Shown: positions 24,092-34,710, numbered from the stretch's first letter. The stretch is DNA of 64,000 nucleotides from Symmetrospora coprosmae (GCA_008802785.1 VUYT01000021.1:186001-250000), one strand, 5' to 3'. The notes: generated by a model not told the origin, from the sequence alone. Made by a program: numbers and translations.

Positions 24092-25292
24092 TCACTCGTT
24101 CGCCTCGACACTATCGTCCCCGGCATCCTCGGGCTGTCCGCCCGCTTCTCCATCCGCTCCATCATCGTCTGGCCCTGCCGCACCTGCTGCCTCGTCCGGC
24201 TCGTTGTCATTCTCCGAAGCTGCCGACTCCCCCGTCGACCCGTCCGCCTCTTCCATGTCGTCCTCCCAGTCCTCCGCATTCTTCTCGTCACAATTGTGGA
24301 AGAGGACCTCGATGCCTCTGGCAGCGCAGAGGGACGCAAGAACTCCCTGAAGGAGAGGGGGGATGTAGAGCGCGCGGCCAATCGTGACGTGCTCAGTGCC
24401 GAAGGTCAGTTGTCTGAGATTTGTCTGCCACTCGGGGTCCTCGAGGAATGCTCGGAGCTGCTGCAATACTGTCTGCTCGCCACCATCGTCATCGTTGTGA
24501 TCCGTGTCTTGTACTTCGCCCCAGGAGACGTGAATGCGCTGTAGCTCGAGCGTGAGAAGCTTTGGCGGGAGGAGGTGCATAGATGGGCCGTTGAGCCAGG
24601 AGATCTCGAGGTGGAGAATGCCGGTATAGTTCCGCAGATCCAACTTGGGCGTGGGGTGAGATGCCGTACTTCCTGAACCGTACGGGAAGCCGGAGCGACA
24701 ATGTAGGTCAAGCTTTGAGATACGGTCGCCCGAGATCCAGGACTGCATCGTCTGCTTCCGTGAAGGACGAGATGCTGAGCGACTTGACGCGATCGGCGCA
24801 CAGGGCCTGTACAAGTGCCGAGTGAAACCCGTGCGATCTGGCTGTGGTCGAGATGAGCAGAATCCGGGACCGAAGGTGCTGAAAAAGCCAGACCAGATCG
24901 GCCAAGGCTGGACTGGGTGATGACGGTGTGCGCGGCCAATCCGGGTCGAGGTAGATCTCGACGTGGAATGCCAATGGGATCCGCTTTGCGAGAGCGTCGG
25001 ACGCTCTCATACGCGTGATGAGGTCGCTCGGCTTGACCTGGACGGTGGGCCCGTCTTCCTCGGTAGCGGGTCTGCCTTGAACTGCGATAGACATCATGCA
25101 GTAGAAGGCGTCGATGAAGCCCTCGTGGAACTGGCGGCTGACGGTGAGACATGCTTTCACCGCATTCATAGGTTAGGCCGCATGTGAGCTGTCGGTCTCC
25201 TGTCAGCTCGATCTGCCCAACGCACCGGCGTAGTAAGGGAGGTGTGAGGCAACATCGTCGACAACCTCGATAGGCTGGGCATTGATGTTCAT
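24092..25292 (-). pseudogene. F-box-like / leucine-rich family, copy D, internal deletion
   Basis: The first exon (MNINAQPIEVVDDVASHLPYYAG, starting about 25290) carries a weak F-box-like segment and ends at a GTGCGT donor. The second reads ACLTVSRQFHEGFIDAFY, then LADLVWLFQHLRSRILLIST and ADRVKSLSI. At about 24710-24740 the text jumps from the equivalent of FQLGPF in copy C straight to ISKLDLHCRSGFPYG. Roughly 100 residues are missing and the two parts are in different frames. Downstream the C-terminal half is well preserved (LNGPSMHLLPPKLLTLELQ, WQTNLRQLTFGTEH, ARGIEVLFHNCDEKN) with a long acidic tail. Probably a pseudogene by internal deletion; a novel splice pattern that bridges the junction is the alternative. 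Confidence 0.65.
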
Positions 25293-25654
25293 TGCGAGGT
25301 CTGCCCTGCGAGAGTAGCCGATCCTCCTTAGTAGCTTTGTTGGTCGATTGCGGTCGGAGCAGGGGAGACCCAACGCGACGCGCTTCGAGACCACAGAAGG
25401 TCAGGGTATGGCGTCGCCATGATTCCTCGGGAGAACGTCTGTAGAATTCTTACATGTATAGTGTATGATATAAGAGCAGACAAGCTATGCCCAAGCTTGT
25501 CCGGTAGCCGCGGAGCGCTCGCCCTTGCGAGAGCCTCGACTGGCTGAACCCTGCCTGCACCGAACACAGTGACAGCACGTTGTTGTCGTGCCTTTAGGTC
25601 CTGCCATCCTTAGTTGAACGCTAGTCTAGGATGGTTGCTTGCGCCAAATGGCCC
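25293..25654. other. Intergenic region between copies D and E
   Basis: About 360 bp with the 5' flank of D and the 3' end of E. Nothing else recognised. Confidence 0.4.
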
Positions 25655-27256
25655 TCATTGTCCCGCTTGCTGGCCTAAATTCTCGTGGACGCCATGTACT
25701 TGCTCTGCTGGGCCTTCTGGAACGGTATGCGACACCATGCCCGCCTCTGACGACCCGTCGACTGACAGCATTCCGCCTGGGTCGCTGCCATCAGATGCTT
25801 GAAATGCTTCGCTGCCATCTGTAGGATCGCTGCCGACAGGCGGGTCCGAGCCCGACCCTCTGGAAGAATTCTTCTCGTCGCAGTTGAGCAGGGTCAGAAT
25901 TATGCCCCGCTTCTCGCAAGCCGTCCTCATGATCGCCTGTAGATCGGCAGGGATGTATAGACGCCGTCCGTACAGCCTGTCCGAGCTCCCAAGTCGGATC
26001 TCCCCGAGATCCGGCTGCCAGTCTGGTCTAGCCAATAGCTCCCTCAGCTGTTGCAATGCCGTCTGCTGGCCGCCATCGAGGGCGTCTCGGTCTGCTCCTT
26101 CGTCCTCCTGCTCCTCCAATGAGAGATGGACCCGGTCGATGGCGAGCGTCCTCAGCTTCGGCGGGAAGAGATGAAACGCGGGGCCGTTGACGGACAGCAC
26201 ACTCATGTCGAGGATGTGGTCGTGGTCGGTCAGGTCCAGTATTGCGGGTGGCCCCTCGGCGTTGGTTCCATTGCCATAGGGGTACCCCGCTCGGGACTGC
26301 AAGTCGAGAGACGCGATTTCCCCGTCGGCGACGTTGATGAGGTGCCGCACGGCGTCGAGCACGCTGGTACTGTTGCGGAAGTGAAGAACGAGCTGAGCCA
26401 GCTCAGGCGCTCTCGCGACAATGTCGCCGGCGTAGGAGGCATCTGGCTCATCGCAGACGACCTCTGCACTGACGAGGTTCGGAAATTCTGCTGGCATGTC
26501 GACTGTCTCGTGCGCTTCCCGCGTGGGCGGTCTGTGCTCCTCGGTGGGCAGAGTCAGAGAGACCAGGCTCCCTGCGGCGCCGTTGATGATGGACTTGAAT
26601 GGTCCAAGCTGGAAGGCTTCGGTCTCGCCGTCCCCATCCTCAGAGACGGCGATGCTGAGGCTACGAAGGCGGTCCGGATTGAGCACCTCGAGGAGCGCAG
26701 ACTGCAGGAAATGTGCGTTTGCCGTGCTTGTGAAGTGCAGCTCTACTGGGTGCAAGTGCTGAAAGAGCCAGACGAGATCGTCGAGAGACGGGCTCGTGGC
26801 AGTCGTGACGCCGTCCCAGGCTGGGTCGAGGTGGACTGAAACGCAGTGCGCGAGAGCGACACGCTGGGCCATGGCGTCTGATGCTCTCATGTTCGCCATC
26901 AGATTGGGTGGATCGATTGCGAGCGCGAGCGACAGCTCTGTCGCGCAAGGCGGGCGACCGTAGACCGTGATGGAAAGGGTGCGATAGTGGGCATCTATGA
27001 AGCCATCGTGGAACGTGCGACAGACAGTCAAGCATATGTTCACTGTGCAGCAACGACCAGTCTCCAGTCAGGCGCCCCCTCTCACTGACCACGAATGAAC
27101 CCGCCCCATGATTCCCGTACCGGAGCGCGGTTGGAGGTTAAGGGCAATGTGGTCGAATACCTCGACCGGCAGTGCAAGGATGCCAACGAGTGACTCTCTC
27201 GATGCCGTCAGGGCGTCCTCAGCAGTTGTAACCTGGCCATGGGTTCTCCGGGCCAT
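25655..27256 (-). CDS. F-box-like / leucine-rich family protein, copy E (chimeric)
   Basis: Exons 27121-27256 and 25655-27042 give 507 aa. The start is the ATG at 27256 (MARRTHGQVTTAEDALTASR), then the F-box-like LPVEVFDHIALNLQPRS and a phase-1 intron. From the intron to near the C-terminus it is the same sequence as copy C. After the block ends (at about 25924) the sequence resembles copy F instead: KRGIILTLLNCDEKNSSRGS and a terminal MVSHTVPEGPAEQ, against MVSHTVPQGPAGQ in F. It is therefore a mosaic, most simply explained by a gene-conversion tract between C and E. The frame is intact. Function unknown; adaptor role inferred from the F-box-like start. Confidence 0.7.
25925..27071. repeat. 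Near-identical block shared with copy C (second copy)
   Basis: Counterpart of 21974-23120. The first mismatch on the left is one base (25924, T against C in copy C) and on the right the sequences part directly after CTCCAGTCAG. Confidence 0.85.
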
Positions 27257-27628
27257 GACTGCTTGTGTATCGAGGGAGTGGTGATCTCTGAGGAAGGCGA
27301 GCTTATAAGGTCATCTACGGCGACAAAAGAAAATTGGAAGGCTCCGAGAGGCGCGATCTTGCCGGTCTAACTCCGCGACCCGCATGACGTGCCCAAATAC
27401 AGATCTTGTTCCCTTGCACCTAACGTCATGGATGTGTCGTGCAATGTACATGTCGTAACACAAGAGCATGAACGCTTTGAGCGCTCAAGCTTGAGGCCTT
27501 GAGGCCTCGTGGTCCTCGCCTTGTGTTCTCCAAGTTTGTAGCCGCCCTCATAGGCTTTTCTTGACTCGGATCTGGCAATAGCTCCTCCGCAAGGCCAGAT
27601 GGGGATGGGAGGGGGGGGGGGGGGGGGG

Positions 27629-27663
<35 letters not shown>

Positions 27664-28301
27664 AACGGGGAATGCAATCCTATCCATCGTGATACGGCGC
27701 ATACTTAGCCTCTTAACACAATCCTACCTACGTACAGAAGATGGTATCGTCTGTAGGGAGACGCTTCACCTTCGCGAGGCTCCTCTATGATGTATCGTCC
27801 CTCAAAGCCGATGATCGAACTTCGGGCAGAAGAATCCTCGCGCGTCCGAGCAGCGTCGAGTACGTAGTAGTCTAGGGACCACCTTTTGGCTCACGCCGTT
27901 CCAGCACCTCCTGAGCGACCTCCACGATCTCCAGGAACTGGCCCACTTTCCTCGAAGAGGGGTACAGTAAATGGTCTCGAGCCGCGGCCAGCGGCGAGAG
28001 CTCCAGGATAACCGCTCTTCCTATGATGGCTCCGTCATGTACAGTACATGCACCGATAGTTCGTTTGGAGAATGCATACGGGCTACAACGGAGCTACATA
28101 CAGTACTGGATATTAATTGAGCAGACGGTCTGTGCCTGACTTCATTCGCTTGCAACGGAGCATTTCCGCCGCCCAAGACTCGGACCTCCCGTCCGTACCT
28201 CAAACGCACTGGCTGTTTGCGGGCTAAACCGGGACGAGTACACGAGCTCGGAGTTTGAGGCCTTCATTTTTGGCTCGGATTCCGGCCTTTTGCGCAACCC
28301 T
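27257..28301. other. Intergenic region between copies E and F
   Basis: About 1 kb. It contains sequence similar to the promoter of copy C (27330-27860) and a long poly-G tract at 27611-27661. The remaining roughly 440 bp show no gene. Confidence 0.5.
27611..27661 (+). repeat. Poly-G tract (G20-A-G30)
   Basis: Fifty-one bases with a single A at 27631. It lies in the 5' flank of copy E. The aligned position upstream of copy C has no such run, so it is an expansion or insertion in this copy. It can form G-quadruplexes and is also a likely place for length error in sequencing. Confidence 0.9.
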
Positions 28302-29867
28302 TCAGATCTCGTGATTGGCATGTGCTTGCCCTGCCGGACCCTGCGGAACGGTATGCGACACCATGCCCGGCTCCGACGAACCGTCCACTGAACCCATTCC
28401 GCCTGGGTCGCTGCCGTCGAAAGATTCGCCGCCATCTGCAGGATCGCTGCCGAACGGCAGATCTGATCCCGACTCTCTGGAAGACTCCTTCTCGTCGCAG
28501 TTGAGCAGGGTCAGGTTTATGCCCCGCTTCTCGCACGCCCTCTTCATGATTGCCTGCAGATCAGGAGGCATGTAGAGACGCCGGCCGTACAGCTTCTGCG
28601 AGCTTCCAAGTCGGATCTCCTTCAGATCACTCTGCCAGTCTGGTCTGGCGAGCAGCTCCCTCAGTTGCTGCAATGCCGTCTGCTGGCCGCCATCGAGGGC
28701 GTCTCGATCTGTTGTCTCGTCACTGGTTTCCTCCCACGACAGATGAATGCGGTCGATACCGAGCGTCCTGAGCTTTGGCGGGAAGAGATGAAAGGCAGGG
28801 CCGTTGACGGACAGCACATCCAGGTAGAGAATATTATTGTGCTCGCTAAGGTCCAGGGTTGTGACCGGGTCTGCTGGAATGCCCCCAAAGCCGTAAGGGT
28901 ATCCCGCTCTTGACTGCAAGTCCAGAGACGTGATGTCGCCGTCTGCAACGTCGATCAGGTGCAGTACGGCAGAAAGTGCGTTGACGCTGTTGGCAAAGTG
29001 TAGGGCGAGGCGAGATAGGACAGGCGACCTGACGACAATGTCGGCGGCATATGATGCATCTGGTCCCTCGCAGACGACGTCGATGTCGGCGAGCTTTGGA
29101 AAGACTGCTGGCATCTCCGCGGTGCTTCCCTCCTCCAGCACTATATCCCAGTGCGCCTCCGAAGGCAGGGACAGAGCAGCGAGAGTCTTCGCTGCTGCAC
29201 CAATCGTCCTTTTGAAGGGTGCCAGCTCGAGATCCTCCAAGTGGCTCGTCTCGTCTGGCTCGTCCTCAGAAACAGCAATACCAAGGATTCGCAGGCGGTC
29301 TAGACTGAGCACCTCGAGCAGAGCAGAGTGCAAGAAGTGCGCCTTTGCCGTGGTCGAGACTTGAAGATCCACCGGCTTCAAGTGCTGAAAGAGCCAGACG
29401 AGGTCCTCCAGGTTCGGGCTTGCAGTGGTCATGATGCAGTCCCAGCCCGGGTCGAGGTACACGGAGACGTACTGCGCGAGAGCAGCACGCTGAGCCGTGG
29501 CGTGAGATCTCCTCATGCCTGCAATCAAGTTCAGTGGGTTGACCGCAAGTGCGAGCGACGGATCCCTCTGGCAGGGCGGGCGGCCAAGGACGGTGATGCC
29601 CAGAGTGCAGTAGTAGGCATCCGCGAAGCCATCGTAGAATGTGCGGCAGACGGTCAGACAGGCATTTACTGTGCAGCAGGGACAGTCTGGGGTCAGCTTC
29701 ACTGCCCTCTGCCCTGGACAATACGCCCTATTCTCCGTACCGGATTGTGGCTCGAGATAAAGTGCGATGTGCTCGAAGACCTCGACGGGTAGAGCGTTGA
29801 TGCCAGTCAGTGGCTTTTCAGGCGCAAGAGCGTTCTCTGAGGCTGTGTATTGTGACATTCGTGCCAT
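28302..29867 (-). CDS. F-box-like / leucine-rich family protein, copy F
   Basis: Exons 29741-29867 and 28302-29668 give 497 aa. It starts MARMSQYTASENALAPEK, with an F-box-like segment INALPVEVFEHIALYLEPQS. The 72-nt intron (29669-29740) is at the family position, phase 1; it is a multiple of three and has no stop, so an unspliced mRNA would encode 521 aa. The body has NACLTVCRTFYDGFADAYY, LEDLVWLFQHLKPVDLQV, LDRLRILGIAVSED, VNGPAFHLFPPKLRTLGID, WQSDLKEIRLGSSQKLYGRR and the terminal marker KRGINLTLLNCDEKE. A Gly-Ser-Asp-Pro tail follows. Head-to-head with MPO1 across about 350 bp. This is the best-preserved member of the C-F subgroup. Confidence 0.72.
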   Translation of the reverse strand: MARMSQYTASENALAPEKPLTGINALPVEVFEHIALYLEPQSGTENRAYCPGQRAVKLTPDCPCCTVNACLTVCRTFYDGFADAYYCTLGITVLGRPPCQRDPSLALAVNPLNLIAGMRRSHATAQRAALAQYVSVYLDPGWDCIMTTASPNLEDLVWLFQHLKPVDLQVSTTAKAHFLHSALLEVLSLDRLRILGIAVSEDEPDETSHLEDLELAPFKRTIGAAAKTLAALSLPSEAHWDIVLEEGSTAEMPAVFPKLADIDVVCEGPDASYAADIVVRSPVLSRLALHFANSVNALSAVLHLIDVADGDITSLDLQSRAGYPYGFGGIPADPVTTLDLSEHNNILYLDVLSVNGPAFHLFPPKLRTLGIDRIHLSWEETSDETTDRDALDGGQQTALQQLRELLARPDWQSDLKEIRLGSSQKLYGRRLYMPPDLQAIMKRACEKRGINLTLLNCDEKESSRESGSDLPFGSDPADGGESFDGSDPGGMGSVDGSSEPGMVSHTVPQGPAGQAHANHEI

Positions 29868-30219
29868 CTCTGTGCTCTCCGATGAGTACTGTAAGGTGGT
29901 GTCTGTCCAAGGCCGGGGAGGGTCATGGGGCTAGGCCCAGACCCGCATCATTTCTTCCGCGTCGACGATCCTTCTCGCATCATATTCGGAAATCATCTTC
30001 ATGCTTCGAACATGTGTCAATTCGTGCAAGTCGTTGAGCTGTGCATGTCGCGAGGAGCCGCGTGTGCGACACCGTTCGGCCCGACCTCGCTCCGAGAGGT
30101 CGTCCCGAGCACCGCGAAGCGACGAAGCAACTTCGAGGACGCTAGCGTCTTCAGCTTGTCTCTCTGCAGTCTAGCGATTCAGTAGCAACGGCAGCAGTAC
30201 GGCATCTTCGCAGCAGACG
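29868..30219. promoter_or_regulatory. Divergent upstream region between copy F and MPO1
   Basis: 352 bp between two start codons on opposite strands. It marks the right border of the minus-strand cluster. No specific element identified. Confidence 0.4.
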
Positions 30220-31385
30220 ATGACGGCGAGCAAGAGCAAGAGCACGGGCGGATTCTGGGACCTCGAGGAGCAGGTGAGAAAGCCGTCGATGCCCGCCGTT
30301 GCCGTGATCTGATTCTGGACCCGGTCAGACCGGTCGCCGGTACCTCCGAACTGACATACATGCATGCATGCATCAACCCCCGCAGTTCGCATTTTACGGC
30401 CAATACCATGCCAACAAGGTCAGCAAAAGGTCTTGCCTGGCGCCGAGGCGCATAGAGATGCCGTGCTGACGGGCTCCCACCGCGTTTGCTGGGTCATGCA
30501 TTCGGTAGACGAATGTCCTCATTCACATCTTTGTGGGTCGCTGCATGCGCCTCTTGCACGGCTCTAGTCTCGCGCTCAAGCCCTCTTTAGTACTCATAGC
30601 CTTCCGCTTCCTTTGCACAGTGTGTCCCCACAATATTCTGGACAACTCTCGTTCTCTTCAACAGCCTCTTCCCCTGGCACTCGACCATTCCTCTCATCTA
30701 TGGACCTCTCAAGACCGATGTCGTCCTGAACGTACCGTTCCTGACGGCTCTCGCATATGCAGCCTACTTTGTCGGTCTTGAACCGATTGCTGGGTGCGTC
30801 TGCACAGAGCTGCCTTGCTGCGCCTATTAGCGCAAGGCATCAGCTGACCGTGCTCACCTCTTGCAGATCCATCTACGCACCCTTTGTCGTCTTCCTCGGC
30901 TGGTCCGCAAACGAGTTCTACGCCAACGTGAGTGGTCACATCTGTGCTCGAATCGCTACCTCTGCAGCAGCTGACACATTACCACCCCCGCTCTCCAGCA
31001 CGCCAACTCGACGCGGATCGCAGGCGCCGCCTTCGTCGCAGCCTGGATTGCCCAGTTCATCGGACACGGCAAGTTCGAAGGACGAGCACCGGCACTCCTG
31101 GACTCGCTCTTCCAGTCCCTCGTCCTCGCGGTCTTCTTCGTCTTCATGGAGGTCATGTTTGAGCTGGGATACAAGCCAGAGCTACACCGCCGACTTCAGA
31201 ATGTGAGGTGCTCTGCCTTGCAATCGCACCTGAGCTCGAGCAGACAGGGCTTGTCTGACGCGGAACGCACTCTACTCGTCCTGCAGCGCATCGGCAAGGA
31301 GATTGTCAAGTACCGCGCCAAAAAGCGCATGGAGGGCAAGCTCGACGACAAGGCCACTGCGAATCAGACGGTCTTCAGGGCGTGA
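30220..31385 (+). CDS. MPO1: Mpo1-like 2-hydroxy fatty acid dioxygenase (YGL010W/DUF962 family)
   Basis: Small multipass ER protein; yeast Mpo1 is an Fe(II)-dependent dioxygenase for alpha-oxidation of 2-hydroxy fatty acids in phytosphingosine breakdown. Seven exons (30220-30273, 30386-30418, 30509-30532, 30621-30793, 30867-30927, 30999-31202, 31287-31385) join to 648 nt, 215 aa, normal for the family. The N-terminal signature is FYGQYHANKTNVLIHIFCVP with His residues typical of the metal site. Membrane segments include IFWTTLVLFNSL and TALAYAAYFVGL. The second signature is AWIAQFIGHGKFEGRAPALL, followed by FFVFMEVMFELGYKPEL. Exons 2 and 3 are only 33 and 24 nt. A basic tail of about 35 residues ends the protein. 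Confidence 0.9.
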
Positions 31386-31613
31386 GGGAGGCCGGCGTTT
31401 TGGTTGTCTTCGAGGGGATTGAAGGGAGGCGAGCGATGCGAAATATGTATCTCTAGCAGTACCCGAGCCTATACTACACAGCCACGACAATGGAAGTCTC
31501 TTTGCTATGCGCGTCGAAGCTCCACCGTCCTGTCCGGAGCAGCTCCGGCGCTGCTGACCTCGAGACGCTGAGACCTCCCTCGACCGCCCTCTGCACTTAC
31601 CGACGCGCTCAAG

Positions 31614-32842
31614 ATGTCGCGACGCCAGCGCCCGGAGCACAACTACTACTTCGACAAGGCCGCGGAAACGACAGCGGACTCGCTCGCCATCCTAGCCGAC
31701 TACCGCCGGACGGGGACGCGCAACTCGGGAGATGTCGTCAAGCGCGGCGAGAAGGTGCTGGGCGAGAAGGGTGCTTTGCGCAAGATGGGCGACGAGGGTG
31801 TGTCGAAGTCTCAAGTACATAAGGATTGGAGCGCGGCTGACTATGGCTACCGGACGCAGTCTGGCCGTTCCTGGAGCAGCTCGGCTTCGCCGCACTCGAC
31901 ACGGGCAAGATTGACCTCGCCGGCGTAGGTCAGCCGAGCTGGTCTGAATAGTGTGTGGCTGATATAGCTGATACGTTTCGCATAGGTCTGCATCGAGCGC
32001 CTAGAGCAGAAGTTCACGAACTCGTCTCGCGTCGACTCGCTTCGCGGCCTGCTCCTCGAGGTCGAAAGCCCCGCCAAGGCGCGCGAGTTCTACGAGACAA
32101 AGCTCGCAAAGGATGAGAACGATGTTGTACGTGGCCTCATATAGCCTCACTACGGTCCCGGCTGAGCCCGCTCGCCTGCTTCAGACCATCCGAAAGCGAC
32201 TCATTGCGCTGCACCTCCACTGCGCGACCTCCGGAGCAGTGAGAGGCGACCGGAGTCTGAGCCACGCGCGTGGCATTGAAATGCTCGTGGAACACCTCGA
32301 GACGACATACAGCGATCCTGATGGGTGGAGCGAGCTCTGCGCAGCGTACGAGCGGCTCGGCATGCTTCCACAAGCGCTATCCTGCCTGGCCGACCTCATC
32401 CTCCTGCAGCCGACGAACACTTTCCACGTCCTACGTCACGCCGAGATGCTTTATACCCTTGGAGACTACGCATCAGCATACAGAGGCTTCTGCCGCGCTG
32501 TGGAGATGGCTGGTCCGATGAGCGAAGGAGGCGTCGGGCGGCGCGCAGGATTCGGCGTCAAGCTGTGTCTAAAGCGGTTGGGCGCGCTCGACCCGGAGAG
32601 CGCTTCGAAGAAAAGCGTCGATGTGACACTGCCGAAGAAGGCGAGGGACATTGACGCGCTTGTCAGCCAGGAGCTGCTGCATGCGTACGGCAAGGGTGCG
32701 TGACTGTACCTGGCAATTTTGACCGACTCGAGCTGACCCGCTTGAACCGCCAGCTTGGGACAAAGAAGGGGACAGAGTAGCAGGACACGACGAGAGCAAG
32801 ACGCTCAAGATCTGGCTGGCCAGACAGGCGTCGAGCGCTTGA
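31614..32842 (+). CDS. EMC2: ER membrane protein complex subunit 2 (EMC2, TPR protein)
   Basis: Cytosolic TPR subunit of the EMC, which inserts and chaperones membrane proteins at the ER. Five exons (31614-31797, 31860-31924, 31986-32126, 32185-32695, 32754-32842) join to 990 nt, 329 aa. Diagnostic segments are WPFLEQLGFAALDTGKIDLA, CIERLEQKFTNSSRVDSLRG and LLEVESPAKAREFYE. TPR-like helices follow (WSELCAAYERLGMLPQALSC, FHVLRHAEMLYTLGDYASAY), then CLKRLGALDPESA. The last exon adds WDKEGDRVAGHDESKTLK. Only about 230 bp follow MPO1 on the same strand. Identification is strong from the N-terminal half. Confidence 0.9.
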
Positions 32843-33111
32843 AGCGGGATGTGCGGGCCGAAAGGTGGAGTCAGGCAGACCTGCTCCTCAGGTCGGGCCC
32901 GACTTTGGCAGTATGTTGTGATATATGATTCATCGCAGTCCATATCTGTTGCACTCCCGTTCTGTTGCCTCTTGCTGTCATTGTGCCCCTGTCCGCCGCC
33001 ACTCGAAGCGCGCTCGGAGCGTGCTGAGGGGATCCGAGAGGGATCTCCTCGTACCAACTCATCGCACTCGTGCACAGAAACTCCAAGAATACAACTCTCC
33101 TGAGATTCATC

Positions 33112-34377
33112 ATGAGTCGCCTGTCCATCAACGTTCTCCCTCGCGAGATGCTCGAGCTGGTCATTGGACATCTGACGCGAGCCGACGGTACGCGCTTGCT
33201 CTGGCGACCGGCAGGGCGACGCAACGTGCTGATGCGCCTTCCCTGCTCTGTCATCCCAGTCTTCTCGTGCCTCACTGTCAACAAGCACTTCTACACAGTT
33301 TCCGAGCCCGCTCTCTACGCCTCCGCTCATATCGAGATTACAGTCCGCGCTACCACCGACCAGGTTGACAGCAACGGCGAGGATGATCTCTTCGCAGAAT
33401 ACGATTACAGCATCGAGAACCCCTACGACAGCCTCCTCGACTGCATCCTGGCCTCACCGCGGATCGCCTCGCTCGCTGCCCACATTCCGAGCCTAGCGAT
33501 TGTGTGCAGGGGCGGGAGCATGGAAGAGGATGCCACCAGCAGCGAGCCGGCGTTCCTCGAGCAACTGTCTAGGCTGCTCCAGCTTCTTCCGTACCTACAC
33601 CCCAGCGACTTTCTCTTCATCGTCAATGCGAGCTACGTCACCATCAGCGCCAAAATCGCACAGGCTCTCAGCGTCGACCGTCTGGCAAAACTCACCTGCC
33701 ACGAGGATACCGAAGACGTGCACGCCGAGGCATTCTTCACTCTCATACGACGCGCACACTCTACTCTCACTACAATGAAGCTGCCAATGCTCGCCGGGAC
33801 TGGCCCTTTCGACGACGCGCCTGACTTCCCGCAGCTTCACGATATCTCGCTTGCTGGGGCGTACGACGATCATGCAACGCAATGTATCGCGGCTGTTATC
33901 GCTCAGTCACCAAAGCTCAAGCGGATCGCCTTCCCCCGAGGCATTCGCCATTGGGATGTCCTGCATGCGCAGAAGGTTCTGGATGAGCGAAAGAGCGATC
34001 TTTCTGCTCTGATCTTCCGAGACCTCGGTGTTGAGGCGGACATCTTCCAGAGCGCGCCCATCCTCGATCTACGCGGCCTCGACAATGTCCGCCTTCTGGC
34101 CGTTGATTATCTGTATCGTCCCACTCTTTCTACCTTCCCGCCGAATCTCTCCTACCTCTACATCGGCCAGCTAGTAGGATGTAAGGTTCCAGGCATGAAG
34201 CACTTAGTGGAGATGCTGGAAGGAGGCTCATGGCAGGGAAGCCTCCAGACTTTGCGCCTCAGCCACTTGGCAAGCATGAAAGTCAAGGAGGAGCTCGTGG
34301 AGCTGTGTGTCCGCCTCGAAGAGGCGTGCGCCAAGCGCTCCATCAAGCTTCTTGACGGTTACCGTCGGTATCAGTGA
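33112..34377 (+). CDS. F-box-like / leucine-rich family protein, copy G
   Basis: Start at 33112 (MSRLSINVLPREMLELVIGH), an F-box-like N-terminus that ends LTRADG. By comparison with the other copies a 72-nt phase-1 intron lies at 33188-33259 (GTACGC...CCCAG), giving 397 aa and the junction ADVFSCLTVNKHFYTVSEPA. Without splicing the frame stays open. The body has LLQLLPYLHPSDFLFIV, VDRLAKLTCHEDTED, LDLRGLDNVRLLAVD and FPPNLSYLYIGQL. It ends KRSIKLLDGYRRYQ without the Gly-Ser-Asp-Pro tail. G and H form a second subgroup, more similar to each other than to C-F. Frame intact; function unknown. Confidence 0.68.
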   Translation: MSRLSINVLPREMLELVIGHLTRADGTRLLWRPAGRRNVLMRLPCSVIPVFSCLTVNKHFYTVSEPALYASAHIEITVRATTDQVDSNGEDDLFAEYDYSIENPYDSLLDCILASPRIASLAAHIPSLAIVCRGGSMEEDATSSEPAFLEQLSRLLQLLPYLHPSDFLFIVNASYVTISAKIAQALSVDRLAKLTCHEDTEDVHAEAFFTLIRRAHSTLTTMKLPMLAGTGPFDDAPDFPQLHDISLAGAYDDHATQCIAAVIAQSPKLKRIAFPRGIRHWDVLHAQKVLDERKSDLSALIFRDLGVEADIFQSAPILDLRGLDNVRLLAVDYLYRPTLSTFPPNLSYLYIGQLVGCKVPGMKHLVEMLEGGSWQGSLQTLRLSHLASMKVKEELVELCVRLEEACAKRSIKLLDGYRRYQ

Positions 34378-34710
34378 GACCGGCTTGTACACGGGAGCGG
34401 AGGCCGCAGACTAGAAACGGCAGTGAGCTTTCAGGAGCGATGTGGAGCCCCTCCTACGGAACCTTTAGTCTTCAGCTCTACGAGACTGGACGTTAGTAGC
34501 CGCTCCGACTCGCATGTTGTTCACGCGATCTGCGACGTACCGGTTGTCTCTACCCTGCACACGTAGAGTCTTACGCTTGTCGTGGCTTTTTTGCACCTTT
34601 GCCTCGACCTGTAGAGCCCGAGGCGCAGTCGCCACCGCGAGGCTCTTCCTCAGCTCAACTCGCCGAAACGTACTCATCCGAACCGAGGAAAAGATAAGCT
34701 CGAAGCCGGC
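34378..34710. other. Intergenic region between copies G and H
   Basis: 333 bp carrying the 3' end of G and the upstream region of H, both on the plus strand. Nothing else recognised. Confidence 0.4.

Noticed and set aside
27599-27790. Poly-glycine frame and its antisense poly-proline frames
   Set aside because: Produced by the poly-G tract; not a gene.
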